64,000 nucleotides of DNA from NCBI RefSeq assembly GCF_900091585.1, contig NZ_FMHT01000003.1, positions 3,153,501-3,217,500 on the forward strand, read 5' to 3'. The position numbers and the translations under genes are program-made. The notes below the pieces were generated by a model. The model was not told the origin of the DNA. It was given only the letters and a program-made list of their open reading frames with translations, and did no database searches. Of the stretch, positions 52,370 to 60,964 are shown one piece after another; the first letter of the stretch is position 1, and every line of letters begins with the position of its first letter. Source of the stretch: Micromonospora nigra. GTDB lineage: Bacteria > Actinomycetota > Actinomycetes > Mycobacteriales > Micromonosporaceae.

Positions 52370-52996
52370 ATGGACCTGTACGACGCCATCCACACCCGCC
52401 GGGACGTACGCGCCCAGTTCACCGGTGCGCCGGTGCCCGAGGAGACCCTGCACCGGATCCTGGCGGCGGCACACGCCGCGCCGAGCGTCGGCCACTCCCA
52501 GCCGTGGGACTTCGTGGTCGTCCGGGACCCGGAGACCCGGCGGCGGTTCCACGAGCACGTGCACACCGAGCGGGACGTCTTCGCGGCCACCCTGGACGGC
52601 GAGGCCGCCGACCGGTTCACCCGCATCAAGATCGACGGGGTGCTGGAGTCGACCCTGTCGGTCGTGGTCACCTACGACGCCGCGCGCGGCGGACCCGCCG
52701 TGCTCGGCCGGCACGCCATCGCCGACGCCGGGCTCTACTCGGCCTGCCTCGCCATCCAGAACCTGTGGCTGGCCGCCACCGCCGAGGGACTCGGCGTCGG
52801 CTGGGTGTCCTTCTACCGCGAGGCCTGGCTCGCCGGGCTGCTCGGGATCCCCGCCGGCATCCGCCCGGTGGCCTGGCTCTGCCTCGGCCCGGTCAGCCAC
52901 CTGGAAGCCGTGCCCGACCTCGTCCGGCACGGCTGGCGGCGCACCCGCCCACTCGCCGAGGCCATCCACGAAGGTCGCTGGCAGTCTGGTCGCTGA
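52370..52996 (+). CDS. bluB: 5,6-dimethylbenzimidazole synthase BluB
   Basis: A 208-residue flavodoxin-like nitroreductase-fold enzyme that cannibalises FMN to 5,6-dimethylbenzimidazole, the lower ligand of B12. Motifs are IHTRRDVRAQFTG, AAHAAPSVGHSQPWDFVVV, VVTYDAARGGPAVLGRH and YSACLAIQNLWLAATAEGLGVGWVSFY; ordinary nitroreductases lack this set. ATG 52370 has CGGGAG. The cobalamin riboswitch upstream confirms a B12-related role and means expression should fall when B12 is plentiful. Confidence 0.95.
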   Translation: MDLYDAIHTRRDVRAQFTGAPVPEETLHRILAAAHAAPSVGHSQPWDFVVVRDPETRRRFHEHVHTERDVFAATLDGEAADRFTRIKIDGVLESTLSVVVTYDAARGGPAVLGRHAIADAGLYSACLAIQNLWLAATAEGLGVGWVSFYREAWLAGLLGIPAGIRPVAWLCLGPVSHLEAVPDLVRHGWRRTRPLAEAIHEGRWQSGR

Positions 52997-53063
52997 CCGT
53001 CCCGGAGCGCAATTCATCCTCCGCGACCGGTTTGTGACCTGGAACGTCGGGAAGTCGGTACGG

Positions 53064-53915
53064 GTGCGAGCACTGATGAGGAAGATCGAGCAGGCATCCG
53101 GGCTGGACCGGTTCGGTGACCGGTTGCAGAAGGTCGTGCAGGGCACGCTGCGGGGGCAGCGGGTCCGCGACCTGCTGCACGGCGTGTGGTTGGGGCACCC
53201 CCTGCACCCGGCGATGGTGCAGGTGCCCGCGGGCGCGTGGATCAGCACCGCCGTGCTGGACCTGTTGCCCGGCCAGCGGCGGGCGGCCACCACGCTCACC
53301 GCGGTCGGCACCCTGAGCGCCCTGCCCACGGCGGTGGCCGGCCTCAACGACTGGGCCGCCCTATCCCGTGAGCAGCGCCGGATCGGCCTGGTGCACGCCG
53401 CCTCCAACACGGTCGGGCTGGCCCTCTACGCGGGCTCGCTGGCCGCCCGGCTCTCCGGTCGGCACAACCTCGGCCGTACCCTCGGCTGGTTCGGCCTCGG
53501 CGCGGCCGGCGCGGGCGCCTACCTGGGCGGCCACCTGGCCTACAAGCAGGGCGCGCAGGTCAACGTGAGTGTCTCCGAGCTGCACCGGATCAGCGACGGC
53601 TGGCACTCCGTGGTCGACGTGATCGACCTGCCGCAGCGGGAACTGATCACCCGCAGGGTCGACGACGTCTCGCTGATCCTCTACCGCCAGGGCGACGAGG
53701 TGACCGCGATGCTGGAGCGCTGCCCGCACCAGAGTGGACCACTGGGCCAGGGCGAGGTACGCGAGATCGACGGCCACGCCTGCGTGGTCTGCCCCTGGCA
53801 CGGCAGCGCGTTCCGGCTCGCCGACGGCGAGGTCGTGCACGGCCCGTCCCCGAACGACCAGCAGATCCTGCCCACCCGGATCATCGGTGGTGTCGTGGAG
53901 GCCCGCCTGCCCTGA
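53064..53915 (+). CDS. DUF2231 membrane domain fused to a Rieske [2Fe-2S] domain
   Basis: About 283 residues. The N-terminal half has a DUF2231-like membrane region (WLGHPLHPAMVQVPAGAWISTAVLDLL, TAVAGLNDWAAL, LVHAASNTVGLALYAGSLAARL) with about four hydrophobic helices. The C-terminal Rieske domain has CPHQSGPLGQGE and CVVCPWHGSAF, giving the Cys/His pairs that bind the cluster. Such fusions are common in actinobacteria; the electron partner is unknown. GTG 53064 has GGGAAG nine bases upstream; ATG 53076 is an alternative start. Confidence 0.83.
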   Translation: MRALMRKIEQASGLDRFGDRLQKVVQGTLRGQRVRDLLHGVWLGHPLHPAMVQVPAGAWISTAVLDLLPGQRRAATTLTAVGTLSALPTAVAGLNDWAALSREQRRIGLVHAASNTVGLALYAGSLAARLSGRHNLGRTLGWFGLGAAGAGAYLGGHLAYKQGAQVNVSVSELHRISDGWHSVVDVIDLPQRELITRRVDDVSLILYRQGDEVTAMLERCPHQSGPLGQGEVREIDGHACVVCPWHGSAFRLADGEVVHGPSPNDQQILPTRIIGGVVEARLP

Positions 53916-53932
53916 CCGCGGGCTCGGGGGCC

Positions 53933-55084
53933 TCAGTCGCGGCGGTGCCTGCCCGCGGGCAGCTCGCGGTGCTGCTGTGCCCGCACCTGCGTGGTCGGGG
54001 CCACCGCCGCCGTGGGTCGCCGACGCAGGCCCAGCACCGCGCCGATCTGCGCGCCGACGATGCTGGCCACCGCGAGGACGGCGGAGACCGCCAGCGGCCG
54101 GTTCACCCGGTCCGGCTCTCCGGCCCGGGCCGCCCCGACCGTCACCAGCGGGTGATCCCCGGCCGGACGCTGCGCCGGAGGCTCGTCGGGGTGGGGGGCG
54201 GACTCTCCCGGTCGCACCTCGGTCGGCGCTTCCTGCGCGCCGTCGTGGTTCTCCGGCACGTCGCGGGTCGCGTCGTCCCGCGGGGTGGCCTGCTCGGGCG
54301 CCGGCCGGGGTTCGGCCCGGGTGACCAGGCGACCGGTGGCGTGCCGGCGGGCACCCTGGTCGTCGGCCTCGGCGGGCAGCGCGAGCAGCTGGCCGGGTCG
54401 GATCCGGTCGGGGTCGTCGAGGCGGTTCATCGCGGCCAACTGCCGGTAGTCGTCGAAGTCGTCGAGGTAGCGGTCGGCGATCTCGCCCAGGTAGTCGCCC
54501 CGGGCCACCCGGTAGACGGGGGCGTCGGAGGCCGGCGGCGTGGCTGCCATCGCCACCGCCGGTCCGGCAGTCAGCGGTCCGGCAGCAACCGGTCCGACCG
54601 CCGCCGGGGGCGCGGCCATCGCCGGTCCGGCCACCGCCGGGGGCGCGGCCATCGCCGGGGCGTACCCCGGGGTGGTGGCCAGTGTCGCGGCGCTCGCCGC
54701 GACCGGGCTCGCCGCCAGGATCAGCGCCACCGACCCGACCAGCGCGGCGGCGGCCCGCTGCTGGCGGCCCATCCCCGGCAACCGGGGCGCGGGACGGCGC
54801 ACCACCTGTGCACCCAGCTCGACCAGCACGGACAGCGCGAAGGTGGCCCAACCGAACCAGCCCGCCAACGCCAGCGCGCGGAGGAACAACTGCCCGTCGT
54901 CCCGGCTGGTGAGGGTGGAACCGGCCTCGGCGAGGGTGGGCACATGGTCGGGCAGCGGGTTCCCGGCCAGGGCGAGAAGGGCCACCGGCCCGCCGACGAG
55001 CAGGGCGGCGAGCACGACGAGCGCGCCCAGCCCGGTGAGGACGTGTCCGGTCCGGCGTAGCGGGGACCGACCCGAAGCGGCCAT
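53933..55084 (-). CDS. LysM-domain membrane protein at the end of the Tad locus
   Basis: A 383-residue protein. Two N-terminal membrane helices (LGALVVLAALLVGGPVALLALAG and LALAGWFGWATFALSVLVEL) and a third (AALVGSVALILAAS) precede an Ala/Pro linker and a LysM domain (YRVARGDYLGEIADRYLDDFDDYRQLAAMNRLDDPDRIRPGQLLALP). One more helix lies near the C terminus (AVSAVLAVASIVGAQIGAVLGL). LysM binds peptidoglycan; here it may anchor or let through the pilus machine. ATG 55084 is 15 bases after the preceding Tad gene. Confidence 0.83.
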   Translation of the reverse strand: MAASGRSPLRRTGHVLTGLGALVVLAALLVGGPVALLALAGNPLPDHVPTLAEAGSTLTSRDDGQLFLRALALAGWFGWATFALSVLVELGAQVVRRPAPRLPGMGRQQRAAAALVGSVALILAASPVAASAATLATTPGYAPAMAAPPAVAGPAMAAPPAAVGPVAAGPLTAGPAVAMAATPPASDAPVYRVARGDYLGEIADRYLDDFDDYRQLAAMNRLDDPDRIRPGQLLALPAEADDQGARRHATGRLVTRAEPRPAPEQATPRDDATRDVPENHDGAQEAPTEVRPGESAPHPDEPPAQRPAGDHPLVTVGAARAGEPDRVNRPLAVSAVLAVASIVGAQIGAVLGLRRRPTAAVAPTTQVRAQQHRELPAGRHRRD

Positions 55085-55099
55085 GGCTACCTTCCCTCC

Positions 55100-55615
55100 C
55101 TAGGGTGCCCCGGTCAGCGGCCGCGCGGTCGCCTCCCCGGAGACGGTGACGGTGTCGTCGAAGCCGAACAGGCCGAGCACGGCCCGGTGGTAGGTGACGG
55201 TCACCCGCACCTGGATCAGGGTTTCGCCGTCCACCACGGGGAAGCTCACCGAGTGGCCGGTGGCCCCGGCGGCGGCGAGATACCCGGCGACGGCGCGGCG
55301 GGCCTGGGCCTGGTCGATGCGCGTGGGTCCGCCCTCGATGGCCGTGGCCCGGTCGATGGCCTGCCCGCCGGCACGGGCCGCCTCGGCGGCCAGGTTGTCG
55401 GCCCGCTGGAGCGAACGCAGCTGGCCCGCGCCGTCGAACGACATGCCGATCACCGCGAGGACGCCGAACAGCGCCACGGCGAGGAAGATGCTCACCCGCC
55501 CTCCGTCGCCGGCCGGCGGAGTCGGCGGGTGCGGCAGGCACGGCCGTGCCCGCCCCCCGTAGCCGGCCGGCGGGGACGGCGTGGCGGCCGGGGCACTCCG
55601 GCGATAGGTGGTCAC
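55100..55615 (-). CDS. TadE/TadG-like minor pilin (pseudopilin)
   Basis: A 171-residue protein with a Pro/Gly-rich start, then one hydrophobic segment GGRVSIFLAVALFGVLAVIGMSFDGAG. This is the pattern of TadE/TadG-like proteins, followed by a soluble domain (LAAEAARAGGQAIDRATAIEGG... VRVTVTYHRAVLGLFGFDDTVTV). Start GTG 55615 overlaps the preceding gene by four bases. Processing by prepilin peptidase is possible but the cleavage site is not obvious. Confidence 0.78.
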   Translation of the reverse strand: MTTYRRSAPAATPSPPAGYGGRARPCLPHPPTPPAGDGGRVSIFLAVALFGVLAVIGMSFDGAGQLRSLQRADNLAAEAARAGGQAIDRATAIEGGPTRIDQAQARRAVAGYLAAAGATGHSVSFPVVDGETLIQVRVTVTYHRAVLGLFGFDDTVTVSGEATARPLTGAP

Positions 55616-56067
55616 CCTCTGCTCCGGTAGCGGTCCAGGGGCGAGGTGAAGCTCGCCGTGATCCGGTTCCCGGTGGGCATTCCCGGCACCGCCGACAGCC
55701 GCAGGTCCCGGAAGGACACGGTGCAGGTGATCCGTACGGTGACCGAGGCGTCCTGCCCGACGGGGCTGCGGAACGCCTCACCGAGGGAGGTTGCCCGTCC
55801 GGCCACCGTGCCGCTGAACCTCACCTGGGGCTGGTTGGTGCAGGCCAGTCCCCGCCAGTCGAGCTGCCGGCGGGCCGCGTCCCGGGCGTCGACCTGCGCG
55901 GTGCGGGCGTCCCGGGAGATCGACGCCGCGCGGGCCGCGTCGTGCGCGGCGGCCTCGATCGCCTCGGTGGCCACGGCCGTACGGCCGGCGATGCCCGCCA
56001 GCACCATCATCGCCACGAAGGCGGGCGCCAGCACGGCCACCTCGATCGACACGGAGCCCCGGCTCAC
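55612..56067 (-). CDS. TadE-like minor pilin
   Basis: A 151-residue protein with the TadE motif at the N terminus: RGSVSIEVAVLAPAFVAMMVLAGIAGRTAVATEAIEAAAHDAARAASISR. The Glu five residues into the hydrophobic segment is characteristic. GTG 56067 overlaps the upstream gene's stop (GTGA). It sits in the pilin part of the Tad operon. Confidence 0.84.
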   Translation of the reverse strand: MSRGSVSIEVAVLAPAFVAMMVLAGIAGRTAVATEAIEAAAHDAARAASISRDARTAQVDARDAARRQLDWRGLACTNQPQVRFSGTVAGRATSLGEAFRSPVGQDASVTVRITCTVSFRDLRLSAVPGMPTGNRITASFTSPLDRYRSRG

Positions 56068-56591
56068 GGCGTGGTCCACCGTTCCACCGTCCCGTGCGCC
56101 GTCTGCCGCACCGGGAAGCTGACCCCGGGAACGACCGACAGGGACCGGCCGGTGACCGTGCAGGTCACCTCGGTCGCCTCGGCCGCGGTGCTCGTGCAGC
56201 TCGGCCCCGGATTGTCCCAACCCACCAGCCAGTCGCCGGCCGCACGCAGGAACTGGTCGGCGCGGGCCGCGCCGGCCCCCTCCGGCGCCTGGTGCAGACG
56301 TTGGGCGTTCACCGCGCTCTGCGCGGCGTTCAGCGCCGTGGACCGGGCGACGAACCACGCCGCGACCTGGATCGAGCCGAACAGCAGCACCAGGATCGCG
56401 GGCAGCGTCACCGCCAGCTCGACCGGGTTGCCGCCCCGATCCCCGCGCCACGCGGCGAGCCGGGTGCCACGCGGGGCGGCGGATCGGGTGCCACGCGGGG
56501 CTGTGGATCGGGTGCCACGCGGCGCGGTGGGCAGGGTGCGACGCCGGACGGCCTCGACCGTCCGGCGTCGCGCGGTAGCTGCCCGGCGCAC
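56064..56591 (-). CDS. TadE-like minor pilin with repeat-built N terminus
   Basis: A 175-residue TadE-like protein. The core motif is GDRGGNPVELAVTLPAILVLLFGSIQVAAWFVARSTALNAAQSAVNAQRL. The first 50 residues are Arg-rich and built from an 8-residue repeat (PRGTRSTA, PRGTRSAA, PRGTRLAA), encoded by 24-base tandem units. GTG 56591 follows the Flp-like gene after three bases. A later start cannot be excluded, since the repeat may lie outside the true protein. Confidence 0.78.
   Translation of the reverse strand: MRRAATARRRTVEAVRRRTLPTAPRGTRSTAPRGTRSAAPRGTRLAAWRGDRGGNPVELAVTLPAILVLLFGSIQVAAWFVARSTALNAAQSAVNAQRLHQAPEGAGAARADQFLRAAGDWLVGWDNPGPSCTSTAAEATEVTCTVTGRSLSVVPGVSFPVRQTAHGTVERWTTP
56461..56544. 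repeat. 24-bp tandem repeats
   Basis: Units at 56461-56484, 56485-56508 and 56509-56532 share CGGGTGCCACGCGG and are followed by a decayed partial copy. They encode the Arg-rich N terminus of the TadE-like protein. Confidence 0.75.
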
Positions 56592-56594
56592 GGA

Positions 56595-56804
56595 TCAGGG
56601 CGCCGTCGGGTCTTGGTGCGTCGGGATGTTGCCCATCCAGTCGTTGGCCGCGCCGAGGGCGGCGGCGGTGACCGCCATCGCCACGGCCACCAGACCGAAG
56701 ATGATCACCGCCGTGGGTACGGGGCTGTCGCCACGGTCGCCGTGCGTACGCAGCTCCGCCAAGCGCGCACGTGCGGCGACGTGCAGGTAGGTGAGGACGG
56801 ACAT
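56595..56804 (-). CDS. Flp-type small pilin-like protein
   Basis: A 69-residue protein: a short basic start MSVLTYLHVAARARLAELRTHGDRGDSPVPTAVIIFGLVAVAMAVTAAALGAANDWMG. The single hydrophobic helix and size fit the major Flp pilin or a closely related subunit, although the cleavage-site Glu/Tyr of classical Flp is not evident. ATG 56804 has GAAGGAG upstream. It lies between tadC and the TadE-like genes. Confidence 0.75.
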   Translation of the reverse strand: MSVLTYLHVAARARLAELRTHGDRGDSPVPTAVIIFGLVAVAMAVTAAALGAANDWMGNIPTHQDPTAP

Positions 56805-56830
56805 GGCTTCTCCTTCACATCGGGGGTCGG

Positions 56831-57694
56831 TCACAGTCGGGCCAGGAACGGATAGATCGCGAAGCCGAGCAGGACGAAGACCAGCAGCGCCCCCGGGATG
56901 TCGAGGCGGCTGGTCACCCCCTCGGCCCGGGCCAGGTTGTCGGTGCGGATCTGGTCGCGCAGCGAGTCGGCGCGGCTGCGCAGGCTCTCGTGCACCTGCG
57001 CGCCCTCGCTGCCGGAGGACCGCATGATCGCGCCCACGTCGCCCAGTTCGGGGATGCCGATGCGGTCCGACAGGTCGCGCAGCTCGTCCCACGGCGAGTG
57101 CATCTGCATCTGGGCGATCCGCAGCGCCTCGGAGATGCGGTCGAAGACCCAGCCGTCGCAGATCGCCGCCGCCCGTTCCAGCGACTGCACCGGCCCGTGC
57201 GCGGCGGACATCTGCAACGCCACCAGGTCCAGGTAGGTGCAGACGGCCTGGCGGAACTCGTCGCGCGCCGCGTCCGCCCGGGTCAGCACCGCCCGGTGCG
57301 CCACCAGCGCGCAGAGCAGCGCCAGCCCGAGGCTGCCGAGCACGGGCACGACCAGCGGCAGGGAGACACCGACCGCGAACAGGGTGACGCCGAGCAGCGT
57401 CGGCGCGGCGAGGCCGACCAGCGCGGACAGCAGCAGCGACAGCGCGTACTGCTCGGGGGTCCGGTCGAGGAGGGCGAGCTGCCGGTGCGGTGGGCGCAGC
57501 CAGCGGGCCAGCCCGGCCAGCCAGTCCAACCGGCGGTCGGCGGGGGCGATCCGGGCGGTGCCGGCAGGCTGGTGCAGCCGGCGCAGCGCCGGCCCGAGCG
57601 CGGGGGTGGCCGGCACCAGCTCCCGGACGATCAGGAACACGCCCCACCCGACGGCGGCGCCGCCGCACACGGCGAGGGTCAGCTGCCAGTTCAC
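56831..57694 (-). CDS. tadC: TadC-like type II/IV pilus inner-membrane protein (T2SF domain)
   Basis: A 287-residue platform protein of the GspF/T2SF family. It has hydrophobic segments near the N terminus, in the middle (LSLLLSALVGLAAPTLLGVTLFAVGVSLPLVVPVLGSLGLALLCALVAH) and at the end (IPGALLVFVLLGFAIYPFLA), with a cytosolic T2SF region DEFRQAVCTYLDLVALQMSAAHGPVQSLERAA. GTG 57694 overlaps the tadB stop (GTGA). Confidence 0.88.
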   Translation of the reverse strand: MNWQLTLAVCGGAAVGWGVFLIVRELVPATPALGPALRRLHQPAGTARIAPADRRLDWLAGLARWLRPPHRQLALLDRTPEQYALSLLLSALVGLAAPTLLGVTLFAVGVSLPLVVPVLGSLGLALLCALVAHRAVLTRADAARDEFRQAVCTYLDLVALQMSAAHGPVQSLERAAAICDGWVFDRISEALRIAQMQMHSPWDELRDLSDRIGIPELGDVGAIMRSSGSEGAQVHESLRSRADSLRDQIRTDNLARAEGVTSRLDIPGALLVFVLLGFAIYPFLARL

Positions 57695-58593
57695 GCCACC
57701 ACCTCCCGAGGGTCGGGCGACGGCAGGAACCGGGCCGGGCGGGGCGGCTGGCTCATCGAGCGCACCCAGGCCAGCAGGCCCACGAACGCGGCACCGAGCA
57801 CCGCCATCACGACCTGCCCGAACGGTGTGTCGTACGGGCGGACGTACTCGGTGTTCAGCAGCCCGTACGCGATGGTGGCCAGGGTCATCCCGGTCAGGAA
57901 CCGGACGGCGAAGCGGGGCTGGGTGCGCTTGGCCTCGATCTCCCGCCGGGTCGCCACCTCGGCCGCCGCCGCCGAGGCGATGGAGCCGAGCACGTCGCCG
58001 AGGCGTTCGCCCCGGTCGGTCAGGTGCAGGATCAGCGCGGCCACCACCTGGTCGCAGACCGGGTCGCCGATCTCGTCGGCGAAGGCCAGCAGGGCGGAGC
58101 GGGCCAGCCAGCCGGCCTGGAGGCGGGCGGCGAGCAGGCGTACCTCCTCCTGGATCTCCTCCGGGGCGGTGGTGACCGTGCCGGTGATCGCCTGCTGGAG
58201 ACCCTGCCCGGTCGCGGAGACGTCCTTGAGCCGGCGGGTCCACTCGCCGACGGCCTCGATCCGGGCGATGGCCCGCTGCTCGGCCCGGCCCACGGAGAAC
58301 AACCACGGGGTGCCGGGCACCGCCACCGCCACCAGCAGGCCCACCACCGGCAGGCCGGTGACCAGGAAGGCCAGCGCGCCGGCGACCAGCGCGCCGACCA
58401 GCAGCGTCTGGTGGGCGCGCTGCTCGCGGGGCGTGGTGCCGGACCCGAGCCACAGCCGGCGTACGCCGATCCCGCCGCCGGGCGCGGGCCCGGCGGGCCG
58501 GGTGGTGCCGACCAGCGCGACGACCGCCAGCACCAGGCCGGCCACGCAGGCCGCGCCGGACACCACGGCGATCAGTTCGATGTCGTCGCGCAC
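57691..58593 (-). CDS. tadB: TadB-like pilus inner-membrane protein (T2SF domain)
   Basis: A 300-residue T2SF protein. The cytosolic block VGEWTRRLKDVSATGQGLQQAITGTVTTAPEEIQEEVRLLAARL is typical of TadB, flanked by hydrophobic segments (LLVGALVAGALAFLVTGLPVVGLLVAVAV, and near the C terminus VVMAVLGAAFVGLLAWVRS). GTG 58593 lies four bases after the tadA stop. With TadC it forms the membrane platform driven by TadA. Confidence 0.88.
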   Translation of the reverse strand: MRDDIELIAVVSGAACVAGLVLAVVALVGTTRPAGPAPGGGIGVRRLWLGSGTTPREQRAHQTLLVGALVAGALAFLVTGLPVVGLLVAVAVPGTPWLFSVGRAEQRAIARIEAVGEWTRRLKDVSATGQGLQQAITGTVTTAPEEIQEEVRLLAARLQAGWLARSALLAFADEIGDPVCDQVVAALILHLTDRGERLGDVLGSIASAAAAEVATRREIEAKRTQPRFAVRFLTGMTLATIAYGLLNTEYVRPYDTPFGQVVMAVLGAAFVGLLAWVRSMSQPPRPARFLPSPDPREVVA

Positions 58594-58597
58594 GCCG

Positions 58598-60172
58598 TCA
58601 CCGCCGGCCCAGCCGGGTGTGCCGGGGCCGCCGCCAGGCACCCTGGCCGGCTTCGATCCACCGGCTGAGCAGGCGGGCGTCGTAGCCGACGCGCAGCAGC
58701 TGGTCGCGGATCCGTTCCGGCAGGTGCCGGGGTACGGCGCGGCCGTCCGGCCCCGGCCCGAACACGCGGGTGGTGGTGATCCGGTTGCCGTCGCCGACGC
58801 CGATGACCTCCTCGACGTGCGAGACGAAGCGGTGCTTGCGGCCTCCGATCGCGGTCTCGTCCTCGACGGTCACGTAGACGATGAGGTCGAGTGCGTTGCC
58901 GGCCATCCGGCGGGCCTGGTCGACGGTCATCTCCCGGCCGTGGGCCAGCGCCAGCTCGACGATCCGTTCACCGACCCCGGCCGAGGTACGCGCGTGGATG
59001 GTGCACATCGAGCCCCGGCTGGTGGTCATGGCCTGGAGCATCGGCACGATCTCGCGGGACCGGACCTCACCCACGATGATCCGCAGCACGCCCATCCGCA
59101 GGGACACGGGGATCAGGTCGGCGATGCTCACCTCACCGGCGGGCCGGCCGTCGGGCCCCCGCTCGCCGTGCCCCTCCCGGGCCTCGAAGCTCATCACCGC
59201 CCGGTGCCGTTCGCTGCGGCGGGCGGGCAGCAGCTCCCGGCTCTCCTCGAGCAGCACGTACGGCTCGTCGGGCGGGATCTCGCTCATCAGCGCCCGGATC
59301 ACGGTCGTCTTCCCCGCACCGGCCAGCCCGGCGACCATGATGTTGAGGCCGGCCCGCATGGCGGCGCGCAGGAAGTCGCGCAGCAGCGGGTCGATCATCT
59401 CGTCCAGGTCGCCCCGGGTGCCGGCCAGGTCGTCGAGGGTGACGTCGAGGGTGTTGTGCTTGCGGATGACCGCGTACGGGCGGTGACTGACCAGGAACAC
59501 GGCGGCCAGCCGGCTGCCGTCGGGCAGTTGCAGGTCGAGGGTGGGCTTGGAGGTCGACAGGGACCGTTCGGTGGCCCCCGCCCGACGTGCCGCCGCCTGG
59601 AGGATCTCCACCAGTTCGTCGTCGCTGTCGGCGATCGGTTCGACCCAGTCGACGCCGCCGCCGTGCCGGGTGATGCGCACCTGGTCGCAGCCGAGGATGT
59701 GCACCTCCTCGATGGTGCCGTCGACGAGCAGGGTCTGGAGTCGGCCGAGGCCCGCCAGTTCGGCGGTCACCTGGTCGAGCAGCAGCCGTTCCTCACCGGC
59801 CGCCATCGGGGTGCCGGCCCGGCGGACCGCGTCGGCGTACTCGGCGACCAGGGTCACCGCGAGCCGGGCCCGCTCGGTGTCCTCCTCGTCGACGGTGAAC
59901 TCCCGGCCGCGCTGCCACAGGGTGAGCCGTTCGGTCAGCGCGCGGCGCAGCTCGCGGACCACCTGGAAGTCGACCCGGGGGCGGGGCGGCGGCTGCTGCG
60001 GCGGCGGCGCGATGGCCGGTGACCCGGTGGTGGGTGACCCCGTGGCGGGTGGGGTGAGGGCTGGTGGCGCGGACACGGGGTGGTGGTGCCGCCCGTTGAC
60101 CGGGACCAGCGGGGGAACCGTCGAGGTGGCGGCCTGGCGGCGGGGGTCGGAGGAGACGGGTTCAAAGCGCAT
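58598..60172 (-). CDS. tadA: TadA/CpaF-family pilus assembly ATPase
   Basis: A 524-residue secretion ATPase powering Flp pilus assembly. Walker A is GLAGAGKTTVIRALM, the Asp box region EEPYVLLEESRELL-like follows, and a Walker B/His-box set is in RMGVLRIIVGEVRSREIVPMLQAMTTSRGSMCTIHARTS. The first 75 residues are a Pro-rich disordered lead. ATG 60172 overlaps the MinD-like gene by 11 bases. Confidence 0.93.
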   Translation of the reverse strand: MRFEPVSSDPRRQAATSTVPPLVPVNGRHHHPVSAPPALTPPATGSPTTGSPAIAPPPQQPPPRPRVDFQVVRELRRALTERLTLWQRGREFTVDEEDTERARLAVTLVAEYADAVRRAGTPMAAGEERLLLDQVTAELAGLGRLQTLLVDGTIEEVHILGCDQVRITRHGGGVDWVEPIADSDDELVEILQAAARRAGATERSLSTSKPTLDLQLPDGSRLAAVFLVSHRPYAVIRKHNTLDVTLDDLAGTRGDLDEMIDPLLRDFLRAAMRAGLNIMVAGLAGAGKTTVIRALMSEIPPDEPYVLLEESRELLPARRSERHRAVMSFEAREGHGERGPDGRPAGEVSIADLIPVSLRMGVLRIIVGEVRSREIVPMLQAMTTSRGSMCTIHARTSAGVGERIVELALAHGREMTVDQARRMAGNALDLIVYVTVEDETAIGGRKHRFVSHVEEVIGVGDGNRITTTRVFGPGPDGRAVPRHLPERIRDQLLRVGYDARLLSRWIEAGQGAWRRPRHTRLGRR

Positions 60173-60962
60173 CCGGCACCCCCTGCGTGACCGGCCAGGC
60201 CAGCCGGGCCCGCCGCCGGTCGAGCAGCGCCCCGACGGGCACCTCCAACCCCTGGGCCGCGCGCATCAGTGGCCGTCCGGTGCGGACGGTCCCGCCCAGG
60301 CCGAGCACCCCGGCGGTACGCGGGTCGTGCGGTAGCCGGGCGATCACCGGCAACCCCAGCGCCTTGCTGATCTCGCTCTTGCCGTGGCCGTCGCCGACCA
60401 GCAGCAGGCGCAGCGTGCCCGGCGGCACCCGGTGCTCGGCGAAGTCCCGTTCGATGGCCCGGACCATCGCCCGGGTGCCGGACAGGTCGGGCAGGTTGGC
60501 CCGGGTCACCAGCAGCACCACCGACGCGGCGCGCAGGATCGGCCAGGGCGGGCCGACGACGTGCAGCCGGCCGCAGTCGACGAGCACGTCGTACGCGGGC
60601 TCGCCCCGTTCCAGCCCGGTGAAGAAGTCGGCGAAGCGCTGCCACAGCGGAATGACGCTGCCGGCCTGGGCGGGGTCGACCACGCCGGGCAGCAGCAGCC
60701 GTTCCCGGCGGGGCGCGTCGAGGTCGACGAGCTGCGACCAGAACGCCGTCTCCAGGTTGCCGTCCCGCAACTCGCCCACGGCCAGTTCGCCGATGCCCCG
60801 GGGGCCGTCCAGCGCGCCGCCGAGGTAACCGGCGAGGATCGACCCGCCGGCCGGGTCACACTCGGCGAGCACCACCCGGCGGTGCCAGCTCAGCGCGCAG
60901 GCCAGCGCCGAGGTGGTGACGCCGGGGGAACCCTTGGCCGAGACCAGCGCGATGATCGCCAT
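60162..60962 (-). CDS. CpaE/TadZ-like MinD-family ATPase
   Basis: A 266-residue ParA/MinD-type protein with the deviant Walker A KGSPGVTTSALALACAL-like sequence (AKGSPGVTT), AECDPAGGSILAGYL, and VLVDCGRLHVVG. In Tad systems the equivalent (TadZ/CpaE) positions the pilus machine at the cell pole. It lacks the response-regulator-like N-terminal domain found in proteobacterial CpaE. ATG 60962 follows the SAF gene after two bases. Confidence 0.87.
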   Translation of the reverse strand: MAIIALVSAKGSPGVTTSALACALSWHRRVVLAECDPAGGSILAGYLGGALDGPRGIGELAVGELRDGNLETAFWSQLVDLDAPRRERLLLPGVVDPAQAGSVIPLWQRFADFFTGLERGEPAYDVLVDCGRLHVVGPPWPILRAASVVLLVTRANLPDLSGTRAMVRAIERDFAEHRVPPGTLRLLLVGDGHGKSEISKALGLPVIARLPHDPRTAGVLGLGGTVRTGRPLMRAAQGLEVPVGALLDRRRARLAWPVTQGVPDAL

Positions 60963-60964
60963 CG

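Noticed and set aside
52370..52996. bluB as a general nitroreductase
   Set aside because: The motif set is that of BluB and a cobalamin riboswitch directly precedes it.
56990..60022. A 1010-codon plus-strand frame across the tad genes
   Set aside because: It is antisense to tadC, tadB and tadA, which overlap properly and carry all expected motifs.
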